Shown here: in pieces, positions 55,734-64,000 of the stretch | Position numbering within the stretch: the first letter of the stretch is position 1 | Layout of the letters: each line of letters opens with the position of its first letter | Source: Pseudomonas extremaustralis | GTDB lineage: Bacteria > Pseudomonadota > Gammaproteobacteria > Pseudomonadales > Pseudomonadaceae | DNA length: 64,000 nucleotides | Direction of reading: 5' to 3' | Assembly (NCBI RefSeq): GCF_900102035.1 | Contig: NZ_LT629689.1 | Location: 4,324,001-4,388,000, forward strand | Translations under genes and position numbers: made by a program | The notes under the pieces: model-generated | Told to the model about the DNA's origin: nothing | Database searches by the model: none | Seen by the model: the letters and a program-made list of their open reading frames with translations, nothing else

Positions 55734-56485
55734 CAGCGGTTCTCCTTATGGCTGCGTCGCGTCGTCAGGCGTTGCAGCCAGGTGGCAACCGACGCACTGC
55801 CTTCGGGCTGATCGAGGTAGGCCGCCAACAGGTGGCGCACCTGCCCATCCGTCCACTGCGGCGCACGGCGCAACAACGGTTCCAGGTCCTTGACCCGATC
55901 ACGCCGGCCGAACAGCAGCGGGCGGGTTTTTTCCAGGTCGATCAACTGCGCGACGTAACCGTCGCCGGTGGCCTGCAGGAAAATATGCTTGGGGTAGAAA
56001 CAGCCATGCACCTGGCCGACGCCGTGCAGGCGACGCGCCAGTTGGCCGCAGGCCAGCAGGATCGCACGGTGCTGGGCATCGCTCAGCGAAGACCACTGTT
56101 CCAGCAACGACTCCAGGTCGTTCCAGCCATCCAGCGCACGGGTCAGCAACATCGCGCGGTGCTCGCCGGCGACCTTGCGCTCGCCATAGAAAACCGCCTG
56201 CAACGCCGGGATACCGAGCGTGCGGTAACGGCTGATATTGCGAAATTCACGGGAGAAACTCGGCTCGCCCAACGGCCGATGCAAGCTGCGCGTGAGGTAG
56301 TTGCTCTGGCGCTTGAGGTAATAACCGTGGCCGTCGAGTTCCAGGCGAAACACGCTGCTCCAGCCGCCACGGCTGGTGTTGGGCTCGTCGACCGCGTCCA
56401 GTTGCTTGGCCCACAGTGCGTCGAAGGTGGCGAGGCCGTGCCGCTCCAGCAGGACACGGTCTTCAGCCGCCAGGAAATCACTCAT
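55733..56485 (-). CDS. wapQ: LPS core kinase-like protein WapQ
   Basis: A 250-residue InaA/WaaP-family protein. The ATP-lysine strand is GYYLKRQSNYL; the catalytic loop reads VHGCFYPKHIFLQ with a cysteine where kinases have the catalytic aspartate; the metal-binding region IDLEKTR is kept. It overlaps wapP by 4 bases and the tandem kinase gene by 1. Whether it still phosphorylates heptose, or only supports WaaP, cannot be told from sequence. Confidence 0.82.
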   Translation of the reverse strand: MSDFLAAEDRVLLERHGLATFDALWAKQLDAVDEPNTSRGGWSSVFRLELDGHGYYLKRQSNYLTRSLHRPLGEPSFSREFRNISRYRTLGIPALQAVFYGERKVAGEHRAMLLTRALDGWNDLESLLEQWSSLSDAQHRAILLACGQLARRLHGVGQVHGCFYPKHIFLQATGDGYVAQLIDLEKTRPLLFGRRDRVKDLEPLLRRAPQWTDGQVRHLLAAYLDQPEGSASVATWLQRLTTRRSHKENR

Positions 56486-57216
56486 TCGCGTCCCTCAAAA
56501 AACTTCACCACATGGCGAATGCGTTCTTTGTCCGATGCACTCAAGTGCCGGCGCTGACGGTATTGCATATAGAAGCGCAGGCGCTGGGTGGCGGACAGAT
56601 GATACTTGGCCACCTTGTCCAGGCAGGCCAGGTCTTTGGTAATGCGGTATTTGAGCCAGAACCCGCGCCAGAAATCGCCGTTGGGGCAATCGATCAGGTA
56701 CAGGGTCGACTGGTCGTCGATCAGCAGGTTGCGCCACTTCAAATCGTTATGGGTGAAGTGGTGGTCGTGCATGGTCCGGGTGTATTCGGCGAGTTGGCGG
56801 CTGACCGTATCGACCCACTTGGGGTCGCGCAAGCGCGCATCTTTGCGCTCGGCCAGCACCGAGAGGTCTTCCGTCCGGGCCAACTCACGGGTGATCATCG
56901 CGCCACGGCTGTAGGCCAGGCCCTTGCGTTCCAGGCCCCAGGCAACCACGTCGGCGGTGGGAATGCCCCACTTGGCGAAGCGTTTGAGGTTCTGCCATTC
57001 GGACTTGACCCGCGGCTTGCCCAGGTAACGCCGCAAGCCCTTGCCGGCGCCGGTGTAGCGCTTGACGTAATAGTTGACCCCGCCGCGCTCCACGCGGATC
57101 ACTTCCGACAGCGGGTCGCGGGTCAGGCGCTCGCCTTGCAGGGCAAATACCGCTTCGAGGCTGCCAAAGTCATCCGCCAGGTCGGCGTAGGCAGGCTCCA
57201 GGTTCCAACCCGCCAT
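56482..57216 (-). CDS. wapP: LPS core heptose kinase-like protein WapP
   Basis: A 244-residue kinase-like protein. Key blocks are GGVNYYVKRYTG (ATP lysine), HHFTHNDLKWRNLLID with an intact D-x4-N catalytic loop, and YLIDCPNGDFW. By analogy with P. aeruginosa it phosphorylates a core heptose. Start ATG 57216 shares one base with the waaP stop. Confidence 0.85.
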   Translation of the reverse strand: MAGWNLEPAYADLADDFGSLEAVFALQGERLTRDPLSEVIRVERGGVNYYVKRYTGAGKGLRRYLGKPRVKSEWQNLKRFAKWGIPTADVVAWGLERKGLAYSRGAMITRELARTEDLSVLAERKDARLRDPKWVDTVSRQLAEYTRTMHDHHFTHNDLKWRNLLIDDQSTLYLIDCPNGDFWRGFWLKYRITKDLACLDKVAKYHLSATQRLRFYMQYRQRRHLSASDKERIRHVVKFFEGRE

Positions 57217-58022
57217 CAGATCGCATCCCCGTAACGTTGCTTGCGCGCATACAGCTTGTCGGCCTTGCGTTGCATCAGGCTCAGGGACGCCGATTGCTCG
57301 GCGAGGATCTGGCGCAGCGGCTGGCGGAAGTAGCCTTTGAGGAAACGCAGTTTGTCGCGACGGGTCAGGCCGATATCCAGCGCCGAGTAATACAGCGCGG
57401 ACAGGTCCTTGTCGCGCCAGCGCAGCGGCAGATGGGCACGCAGTTGGGCGCGGTGCAAGTCGATGACCGAGAGCTTGATGTGGCGCGCATCGATCGGTCG
57501 TGACGTGTCCAGCAGGAAATGGCAGAGGTAGCAGTCACGGTGATTGACGCCGCCCCGGTGCATGTCGCCGACCATGCGCGCGAGTTCGGCGGTCAGGGCA
57601 TGGCGCAGCGCCGGGGCCGGTGGTTCGGCGACCCAGTTGAGGGTCAGGTCTTCCAGGCTGACGGTCGGCGCCAGCTCTTCGGTGATGATGAACGAGTGCT
57701 GATCGGCCGGGTTGCTGCCCTTTTCGCCGAACGCCACGCCGGTCATGGTCGGCACGCCGAGGTCCTGCAGACGATGGATGGCCGCCCACTCGAGGCCGGC
57801 GCCCAGCACCGGCAATTTGGCGGTGATCAGGTTCTTGAAGATTTCGCCCCAGCCGATGCCCCGATGGATCTTCACGAAATACGGGCGGCCCTCGACCTCG
57901 GTGCGCAATGTGCGCCGCGCCGCCAGTTCGCGAAATACCTGGCCTTGCAGTTTCTCGACTTCGGCAAAGGCATCGAGCCCGGCCCATAAGGTCTTGAACG
58001 GTTCGGCAAGAATCAACTTCAT
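57216..58022 (-). CDS. waaP: Lipopolysaccharide core heptose(I) kinase WaaP
   Basis: A 268-residue kinase that phosphorylates heptose I at O-4, needed for outer-membrane stability and, in P. aeruginosa, for viability. The N-terminus MKLILAEPFKTLWAGLDAF is typical. The catalytic loop is NHRDCYLCHFLLD with the aspartate intact, and the metal-binding element is VIDLHRAQ. Overlaps the waaG stop by 4 bases (ATGA). Confidence 0.95.
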   Translation of the reverse strand: MKLILAEPFKTLWAGLDAFAEVEKLQGQVFRELAARRTLRTEVEGRPYFVKIHRGIGWGEIFKNLITAKLPVLGAGLEWAAIHRLQDLGVPTMTGVAFGEKGSNPADQHSFIITEELAPTVSLEDLTLNWVAEPPAPALRHALTAELARMVGDMHRGGVNHRDCYLCHFLLDTSRPIDARHIKLSVIDLHRAQLRAHLPLRWRDKDLSALYYSALDIGLTRRDKLRFLKGYFRQPLRQILAEQSASLSLMQRKADKLYARKQRYGDAI

Positions 58023-59143
58023 CGTTTTGGCTCCGCCAGAATCACATCCGCAGCGTGCTGCGGCATGCTGTAGAGGTCGGCCGTCTCGGCAAAGGCCAAC
58101 CCATTGCGGCTCCAGGCCGTGCGCTGTGCAGTGTCGGTGAGCATATGGGCCAGGTACTCGTTGAGCTGGGTTTGTTCGAACGGCTCATCCAGCACCAGGC
58201 CGCTGTCAGCTTCGGCGATGTAATGGGCGTACCCACACACTTTCGATACCAACACCGGCAACCCGGCCACCAGGGCTTCGAGCAGGACGGTGCCGGTGTT
58301 TTCGTTGTACGCCGGGTGGATCAACAGGTCGGCGCCCAGCAGGAAACGCGGGATATCGCTGCGCCCCTTGAGGAACTGCACGTTATCGCCCAGCCCCAGG
58401 GTAGCGCTTTGCAGTTGGAATACTTTGGGGTCGTCCTGGCCGATGACAAGCAGGCGCGTGCGTTTTTTCAGCTCGGCCGGTAACGCGGCCAGGGCCTTGA
58501 GGCTGCGGTCCACGCCCTTGGTCTTGAAGCCCGAGCCGATCTGCACCAGCAACAGGTCGTCGTCGGCCAGGTTGAATTCCTGGCGGAAGCCTTCGCGGAT
58601 TTCGGCCGCGTTCAGCGGGGCGCGGCGGTCCTGGGCAATGCCCGGTGGCAGCAGGTGGAAGCGCTCCAGCGGGGTGTCGTAATGCTTGATGAACAGCGGC
58701 TGCTGGACTTCGGAGATCATCAGGATTTCGGTCTTGGCGTCCTTGGCGAACACCGCGCGTTCGTACTCGGCAAAGTGGCGATAGCGGCCGAAGCTGCGGT
58801 ACATCGAGTGCCTCAGGTTTTGCGCCTTGTCTTCGAAGCAGCCGTCGGCGGCGTAGTACACGTCCAGGCCCGGCATTTTGTTGAAGCCGATCAGGCGGTC
58901 CACCGGGCGCTTGGCCAGGTCGGCCTCCATCCAGGCGCTGAGTTTCTCGTTGCGCCGGTGGTTGAAGAACGCCTTGACCGGCGCCACGAGCACTTCGAAA
59001 CCCGGCGGAATGTCACCTTCCCAGATCAGCGTGTAGACACGGATCCGATGGCCGCGCTGCTGGCACTCCAGGGCGATGCGCATGAAGTCACGCTGCAGGC
59101 CGCCGAAGGGGAAATATTTGTACAGCACAAAAGCCAGTTGCAT
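58019..59143 (-). CDS. waaG: LPS core glycosyltransferase WaaG
   Basis: A 374-residue GT4 enzyme; E. coli WaaG adds the first outer-core glucose, and in P. aeruginosa it adds galactosamine. MQLAFVLYKYFPFGGLQRDFM is the typical start. The donor domain has VQIGSGFKTKGVDRSLKAL and HPAYNENTGTVLLEALVAGLP, with the E-x7-E pair. Start ATG 59143 shares one base with the waaC stop. Confidence 0.95.
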   Translation of the reverse strand: MQLAFVLYKYFPFGGLQRDFMRIALECQQRGHRIRVYTLIWEGDIPPGFEVLVAPVKAFFNHRRNEKLSAWMEADLAKRPVDRLIGFNKMPGLDVYYAADGCFEDKAQNLRHSMYRSFGRYRHFAEYERAVFAKDAKTEILMISEVQQPLFIKHYDTPLERFHLLPPGIAQDRRAPLNAAEIREGFRQEFNLADDDLLLVQIGSGFKTKGVDRSLKALAALPAELKKRTRLLVIGQDDPKVFQLQSATLGLGDNVQFLKGRSDIPRFLLGADLLIHPAYNENTGTVLLEALVAGLPVLVSKVCGYAHYIAEADSGLVLDEPFEQTQLNEYLAHMLTDTAQRTAWSRNGLAFAETADLYSMPQHAADVILAEPKR

Positions 59144-60204
59144 CAGTGCAGCTCCTCAGCCAATAACAACGTGCTCAGTCGGCTGGCCACACGCTCAGGG
59201 TTCAGGCGCGTGAAGCACAGGGGAAACTCGCGCTTGATGTCGAACCGACGCAGATCATCGGCCGTCGGTTGATAGGTACATTGCTTTTGCAGGCAGGGTG
59301 CGCACGGGAAGTCGCTGGCCAGGTGAATCTGGCCCTTGCCGTAGGCGCCGGTCAGGCCGGGGTTGGTCGGGCCGAACAGGGAAATGGTCGGCACATCCAG
59401 CGCGGCGGCCAGGTGCCCGAGGCCGGTGTCCACCGCCACACAGGCACGGGCGCCGGCCAATACGCGGGCGACCCCGGCCAGGTTCAGCTTGGGCAACACT
59501 TCGGCGTTTTGCAGGCCACGGGCCAGGCGTTCGGCGCGGGCCTTTTCGATCGCGTTGCCCCACGGCAATTTCACGTTGACGCCCAGGTGCCCCATGCGTT
59601 CGGCCAGCTCGCGCCAGTAGGCTTCGGGCCAGTGCTTGGTGTCCCAGGTGGTGCCGTGCAACAGCAACACAAACGGCTTTTGCGGCGGCAGGCCGAGCAG
59701 TTTGTCGACGCTCAGGCCGTAGTCGCCCAGGCCTTTGGGCAGGTCATAACCGAGCGCCACGGCGAACAACTGGCGCAGACGCTCCACCGCGTGTTGCCCG
59801 CGGGCCACGGCCAGGCGCCGTGAATAAAAATGCGCGGCGATAGGTTCGCGGGCCGAGTGCTTGTCGAAACCGGCCACGGGAGCGCGCACGTAGCGGGTCA
59901 GCCAGGCGCTTTTGAGCAGGCCCTGGGCGTCGATCACCAGGTCGTACTTGGTCGACTGGATGCGCTGCTTGAAGCGCCGCCATTCGCCACTCTTGAGGGT
60001 TTGCCAAATGTTCTTGCGCCAGCGGCGGATCGCCACCGGGATCACTTTGTCCACCGCCGGGTGCCAGGTGGGGATTTCGGCAAAGCCTTCTTCCACCACC
60101 CAGTCGAATTGAATGCCGGGGATCGCCCGCGCGGCGTCGGTGAGTGCCGGCAACGCATGGATCACGTCGCCCAGGGATGAGGTCTTGATTACCAGTACCC
60201 GCAA
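59143..60204 (-). CDS. waaC: LPS heptosyltransferase I WaaC
   Basis: A 353-residue GT9 enzyme that adds the first heptose to Kdo. It opens RVLVIKTSSLGDVIHALPAL, with the catalytic Asp in SLGDVIH, and holds LLLHGTTWDTKHWPEAYW and VAVDTGLGHLAAALDVP. The start is TTG at 60204, one base after the waaF stop; the ATG options upstream do not fit the family N-terminus. Confidence 0.95.
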   Translation of the reverse strand: MRVLVIKTSSLGDVIHALPALTDAARAIPGIQFDWVVEEGFAEIPTWHPAVDKVIPVAIRRWRKNIWQTLKSGEWRRFKQRIQSTKYDLVIDAQGLLKSAWLTRYVRAPVAGFDKHSAREPIAAHFYSRRLAVARGQHAVERLRQLFAVALGYDLPKGLGDYGLSVDKLLGLPPQKPFVLLLHGTTWDTKHWPEAYWRELAERMGHLGVNVKLPWGNAIEKARAERLARGLQNAEVLPKLNLAGVARVLAGARACVAVDTGLGHLAAALDVPTISLFGPTNPGLTGAYGKGQIHLASDFPCAPCLQKQCTYQPTADDLRRFDIKREFPLCFTRLNPERVASRLSTLLLAEELH

Positions 60205-60205
60205 C

Positions 60206-61240
60206 TCAGTGAACCTCGACCACGGAGCCCTGCAACCGCTGCAAGGCATCGCTCACCGGCTGCGGCAGCAACTGGCGCAGGCAGTTGTAGTGACCGAACC
60301 GGCAGGTGCGCTCGAAACACGGGCTGCATTCCAGGCCCAGGCGCACCACTTCGACCTTGTCGGCCAACGGCGGCGTGAAGCCCGGCGAGGTGGAGCCGTA
60401 CACCGCCACCAGCGGACGGTTCAGCGCCGCCGCCACATGCATCAGGCCGGAGTCGTTGGACACCACCGCGTCGGCGCAGGACAGCAAGTCGATGGCCTCG
60501 GCCAGGGACGTGTCGCCACTGAGGTTCACCGCTTCTTCGCGCAAACCGGGGATCAGGCGTTGGCGAATATCTTCGCCCACCGAATGATCGTTTTTCGAAC
60601 CGAACAACCACACCTGCCAGCCTTCGCGGATCTTCATCTCGGCGACTTTGGCGTAGTGCTCCGACGGCCAGCGCTTGGACTCGCCAAACTCGGCGCCAGG
60701 ACACAGCGCCAGCACCGGGCGATCGAGTTGCAGGCCAAACTTGGCCAGGGCCGCGTCGCGGGTCACCGGGTCGATCCGCAGGCTGGGACGTGGGTAGGGC
60801 GTCGGCAATTCGGCGCCGGGCGCGTAGGCCAGGGCCATGAAACGCTCGATCATCAGCGGGTAGCGCGCCTTGTCGAGCGTGCGCACATCGTTGAGCAGGC
60901 CGTAGCGGAATTCGCCGCGCCAGCCGGTGCGCTTGGGGATGCCGGCGAAAAACGGCACCAGCGCCGACTTCATCGAATTGGGCAGCAGGATCGCCTGGTC
61001 GTACTGGCCCGCCAGGGATTTACCGATACGACGGCGGGTCGCCAGTTCGAGGGCGCCATGGCCGAGCGGGAAGCTCAGGGCCTTGCGCACCTCGGGCATG
61101 CGCTCGAGGATCGGCCGGCTCCACTCAGGGGCGAGCACGTCGATCTGACAATCCGGATAGCGCTCGCGCAGGCACTGGAACAGTGTCTGCGCCATCACCA
61201 TGTCACCGACCCAACTGGGCCCAACGATCAGAATATTCAT
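60206..61240 (-). CDS. waaF: LPS heptosyltransferase II WaaF
   Basis: A 344-residue GT9 enzyme that adds the second heptose. MNILIVGPSWVGDMVMAQTLF is the family start, and SNDSGLMHVAAALNRPLVAVYGSTSP the nucleotide-sugar loop. It is first gene of the unit waaF-waaC-waaG-waaP-wapP-wapQ-tandem kinase. Start ATG 61240. In P. aeruginosa ilvE separates it from glnE; here only a REPIN does. Confidence 0.96.
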   Translation of the reverse strand: MNILIVGPSWVGDMVMAQTLFQCLRERYPDCQIDVLAPEWSRPILERMPEVRKALSFPLGHGALELATRRRIGKSLAGQYDQAILLPNSMKSALVPFFAGIPKRTGWRGEFRYGLLNDVRTLDKARYPLMIERFMALAYAPGAELPTPYPRPSLRIDPVTRDAALAKFGLQLDRPVLALCPGAEFGESKRWPSEHYAKVAEMKIREGWQVWLFGSKNDHSVGEDIRQRLIPGLREEAVNLSGDTSLAEAIDLLSCADAVVSNDSGLMHVAAALNRPLVAVYGSTSPGFTPPLADKVEVVRLGLECSPCFERTCRFGHYNCLRQLLPQPVSDALQRLQGSVVEVH

Positions 61241-61260
61241 GTAGTTTCCACAAACGATAC

Positions 61261-61280
61261 GGGGAGGCTTATGCCTCCCC
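61261..61280. terminator. Short hairpin upstream of waaF
   Basis: GGGGAGGC and GCCTCCCC form an 8-bp stem with a TTAT loop between glnE and waaF. It has no real U-run on either strand, so its role as terminator is uncertain. Confidence 0.4.
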
Positions 61281-61310
61281 GCATCGATGATTACTGTAGG
61301 GCGCGCTTTG

Positions 61311-61397
61311 TGTGGGAGCGGGCTTGCTCGCGATAGCATCACCGCAGTCCGCTGGACAGACCGCAGCGCCTGCATCGCGAGCAAGCCCGCTCCCACA
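61311..61397. repeat. REPIN-type inverted repeat
   Basis: TGTGGGAGCGGGCTTGCTCG and its inverted partner (61378-61397) enclose about 45 bases. This is the GTGGGAGCGGGCTTGCTCGCG family typical of P. fluorescens. It lies between glnE and waaF. Confidence 0.8.
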
Positions 61398-61444
61398 TGA
61401 AGCCCGTTTCCACATTAAATTAGCGTCGCTCATTTAATCGCGTG

Positions 61445-64000
61445 TCAGCTTAACCCCAGTTCCTGCCAGATTCGCATCACCTGGCGCCGTTCGTCGGCGA
61501 ACTGGTCCCCCGCCACGGTACCGGCCTCGTTTTGCAAGGCCTGGCGATGGGCGGCGGAACGGTAGGCCTTGTACACCTCGCGCAGCAGATGAGCATCGGC
61601 GGCGGCCATCAACCCCGCCTGCTCAAGACCTTCCAGAATGCGGATATTGTCGGTGTAGCGCAGCAACGATGGATGTTGCGCAGACCACGCCAAAGCCGCG
61701 TATTGCACCATAAATTCAATATCGACGATACCTCCGGCGTCCTGCTTGAGGTCAAACGCCACGGTCGGTTCGAAGGCATTGGCGCCGGTACCGGCCGCCG
61801 TGCTCTTGGTGCCCAGGTTGTCACGCATCTTGGCGCGCATCTCGCTGACCTCCTGGCGCAGCTTCACCAGATCGCGCTCACGCCCCAGCACCCTGGCCCG
61901 CACCTGCTCGAACGCACGGCCCACATCCTCACTGCCCACCAGCACCCGCGCACGAATCAGGGCCTGATGTTCCCAGGTCCAGGCTTCATTTTCCTGATAG
62001 CGCGCAAAAGCCCCGAGCGAACTCACTAGCAAACCGGATGCGCCGGAAGGTCGCAGGCGCATGTCCACTTCATACAGTTGGCCGGAGTTGGTCTGGGTGG
62101 TCAGCAGGTGAATGATCCTTTGCCCCAGGCGCGTAAAGAACTGCGCGCCGTCGATCGGCTTGGCGCCATCCGTTTCGGCCTGGGGGTCGCCGTCGTGGAT
62201 AAACACCAGGTCCAGGTCCGAACCATGCCCCAGTTCGATGCCGCCGACTTTCCCATAACCGACAATGATGAACCCAGGATCGCACAGGGTGCCGTCCAGA
62301 CGCTGCGGCGAACCATGGCGCGCCACGGTCTGGCGCCAGGCCAGGGCCAGCACTTGCTCGAGGATGGCTTCGGCGAGCCAGGTCAGGTAGTCGCTGACTT
62401 TCATCAATGGCAGGCTGCCGGCGATTTCCGACGCAGCCACGCGCAGGCGGTGGGCCAGCTTGAAGTGCCGCAGGGCCTCCATCTGCTGCTCGAGGTCGTC
62501 TTCGGGGATGCGCGTGAGGCGCTCGCGCAATTCGGCGGCGAGCTCCGGCGCCAACGGCGGTTTGAACAGGCGGCCTTCGTTGAGCAATTCATCCAGCAAC
62601 AACGGGAAGCGCGTGATCTGTTCGGCGATCCATGGACTGGCGGCGCACAGGGTCAGCAGGCGCCGCAGGGCGTCGGGGTTTTCGGTGAGCAAGACCAGAT
62701 AGGCCGAACGCCGCGCGACGGCTTCCACCAACGGCAATACGCGTTCCAGCACCAGATCCGGATTGGCGTGCTCGACGGTCTGGGCCAACAGGCGCGGGAT
62801 AAATGCGTCCAGCCGCTCACGGCCGAGGCGCTGCATCGCACGCAATTGCGGGCTGCCGCGCAGGCCGGCCAGGGCTTTGAGCGCTTTAGGCGCGTCGGTG
62901 AAGCCGCCTTCGGCGAGCTGGCGACAGGCGGCGTCCTCATCCTGGGACTCTTCCCACAGAGGCAACCACTCACCACCCACGACCAGTTCACTTTCTTCGC
63001 CGTCTTCCTCATCGGGGTCGGCGATGACCTGACGGAAATGCCAGTCCACCCGTCCACGCCAGTACATCAGGCGCTCGTGGAACGCGGCCCAGTCGGAGAA
63101 GCCCAGCATAAAGGCAATGCGCGCCTGGTCTTCGGGGCCGTCCGGGAGCATTTGCGTCTGGCGGTCGGCAATCGCCTGGATCGCATGTTCGGTGTAGCGC
63201 AAAAATTCATAGCCATCGCGCAACTCGGCGATCACCGCCGGCGGCAGGTAACCCTGGCCCTCCAGGGTGCCGAGCACCTTGAGCAACGGCCGCTGTTGCA
63301 GGCTGAGGTCGCGCCCGCCGTGGATCAACTGGAAGGCCTGGGCGATGAATTCCACTTCGCGGATGCCGCCCGCGCCCAGCTTGATGTTTTCGGCCATGCC
63401 CTTGCGCCGCACTTCCTGCTGGATCAGCTGCTTCATGGTGCGCAGCGCTTCGATGGCCGAGAAGTCCAGGTAACGTCGATAGACAAAGGGCCGCAGCATA
63501 TCGAGCAACTGCGCGCCGGCCACCTGGTCGCCGGCAACCACCCGCGCCTTGATCATGGCGTAGCGTTCCCAGTCGCGGCCCTGGTCCTGGTAATACTGCT
63601 CCAGCGCGTTGAAGCTGAGCACCAGCGCACCGGCCGAGCCGTAGGGACGCAGGCGCATGTCGACACGGAAGACAAAACCGTCGACGGTCATCGGGTCGAG
63701 GGCCTTGATCAATTTCTGACCCAGGCGAATGAAGAATTCCTGGTTATCCAGGGCACGCTTCACGCCCACCGTCTCCCCGCCTTCGGGGTAGGCGAAAATC
63801 AGGTCGATATCCGACGACAGGTTCAGCTCCACCGCGCCGAGCTTGCCCATGCCAAGGATGACCATCTGCTGCGGCTCACCGCTGCGGCCGCCGGTCGGCG
63901 TGCCGAATTGCGCGCAGTGGCGCTGGTACAGCCACTGGTAGGCCTGGTCGATACTGGCGTCGGCCATGTCGGAAAGGTCGCGACAGGTTTGCACCAGGTC
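61445..64000 (-). CDS. glnE: Glutamine synthetase adenylyltransferase/deadenylase GlnE (partial, 5' end outside window)
   Basis: 852 codons, including the stop, of a gene that begins right of the window; the full protein is about 980 residues. GlnE adds and removes AMP on glutamine synthetase in response to PII. Two nucleotidyltransferase domains are seen: VILGMGKLGAVELNLSSDID with the G-S/GM-x-K-LGG-like motif in the first (deadenylylase), and IIVGYGKVGGIELGHGSDLDLVFIH in the second (adenylylase). HVDMRLRPYG/EVDMRLRPSG appear in both. It is transcribed towards waaF but is a separate unit. Confidence 0.95.
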   Translation of the reverse strand, partial: DLVQTCRDLSDMADASIDQAYQWLYQRHCAQFGTPTGGRSGEPQQMVILGMGKLGAVELNLSSDIDLIFAYPEGGETVGVKRALDNQEFFIRLGQKLIKALDPMTVDGFVFRVDMRLRPYGSAGALVLSFNALEQYYQDQGRDWERYAMIKARVVAGDQVAGAQLLDMLRPFVYRRYLDFSAIEALRTMKQLIQQEVRRKGMAENIKLGAGGIREVEFIAQAFQLIHGGRDLSLQQRPLLKVLGTLEGQGYLPPAVIAELRDGYEFLRYTEHAIQAIADRQTQMLPDGPEDQARIAFMLGFSDWAAFHERLMYWRGRVDWHFRQVIADPDEEDGEESELVVGGEWLPLWEESQDEDAACRQLAEGGFTDAPKALKALAGLRGSPQLRAMQRLGRERLDAFIPRLLAQTVEHANPDLVLERVLPLVEAVARRSAYLVLLTENPDALRRLLTLCAASPWIAEQITRFPLLLDELLNEGRLFKPPLAPELAAELRERLTRIPEDDLEQQMEALRHFKLAHRLRVAASEIAGSLPLMKVSDYLTWLAEAILEQVLALAWRQTVARHGSPQRLDGTLCDPGFIIVGYGKVGGIELGHGSDLDLVFIHDGDPQAETDGAKPIDGAQFFTRLGQRIIHLLTTQTNSGQLYEVDMRLRPSGASGLLVSSLGAFARYQENEAWTWEHQALIRARVLVGSEDVGRAFEQVRARVLGRERDLVKLRQEVSEMRAKMRDNLGTKSTAAGTGANAFEPTVAFDLKQDAGGIVDIEFMVQYAALAWSAQHPSLLRYTDNIRILEGLEQAGLMAAADAHLLREVYKAYRSAAHRQALQNEAGTVAGDQFADERRQVMRIWQELGLS

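Noticed and set aside
61241..61444. Loss of ilvE between waaF and glnE
   Set aside because: P. aeruginosa has ilvE here, but other Pseudomonas species such as P. putida, as I recall, also lack it at this place, so it is not a special event.

Overview
The window is high-GC, densely packed chromosome from a fluorescent pseudomonad, most likely the Pseudomonas fluorescens complex. The evidence is gene order (orn/rsgA-motAB-HDOD-rhdA-psd-serB; parC-parE-yqiA-cpdA-yqiB-nudF; waaA; hldE-msbA-waaL; the dnpA/mig-14/wapH/wapO and waaP/wapP/wapQ core-LPS genes; glnE), REP-type palindromes in intergenic gaps, and protein features typical of Pseudomonas. I see no rRNA, tRNA, CRISPR array, intact insertion sequence or prophage.

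Layout. 1-11.1 kb: end of queG, a TRIC-type channel, orn divergent from rsgA, motAB with a flagellar sigma-28 promoter, an HDOD protein, rhdA, psd, serB and a YtjB/Smp-like membrane protein. 11.1-20 kb: a minus-strand block of a PqiC-like lipoprotein, parC, a secreted phytase/esterase-like protein, parE, yqiA, cpdA, yqiB and nudF. 20-26 kb: an RsiV-like lipoprotein, the thiamine genes cytX and thiC (thiC behind a TPP riboswitch) and a TolC-family outer-membrane protein. 26-32 kb: waaA, a LysR regulator, an SMR efflux pump, an FAD oxidoreductase with a coupled aldo/keto reductase, and a protein with a degenerate Nudix-like motif.

32-61 kb is a long lipopolysaccharide region, almost all on the minus strand: a sugar epimerase, hldE, an APS kinase overlapping a sulfotransferase, msbA, waaL, a small kinase-like protein, three glycosyltransferases, dnpA, mig-14, wapH, the carbamoyltransferase wapO, and then (after an accessory insert) a tandem kinase-like protein, wapQ, wapP, waaP, waaG, waaC and waaF. 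Most adjacent genes overlap by 1-17 bases, so translational coupling is the rule. Together they make heptose precursors, build and phosphorylate the core, flip lipid A-core and ligate O-antigen. The window ends inside glnE.

The least ordinary parts are (i) the APS kinase/sulfotransferase pair, which looks like a local PAPS supply for sulfating a cell-surface sugar, and (ii) the 47.7-54.3 kb insert between wapO and the tandem kinase gene. The insert holds a small lipoprotein, a decayed TonB-dependent receptor, a complete CUT2-type sugar ABC importer behind a sigma-54 promoter with an upstream dyad, a compact promoter-terminator unit that may encode a ~60-nt RNA, and a lower-GC DUF3800 gene. 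All functions are inferred from sequence recognition; nothing was searched or computed beyond reading.
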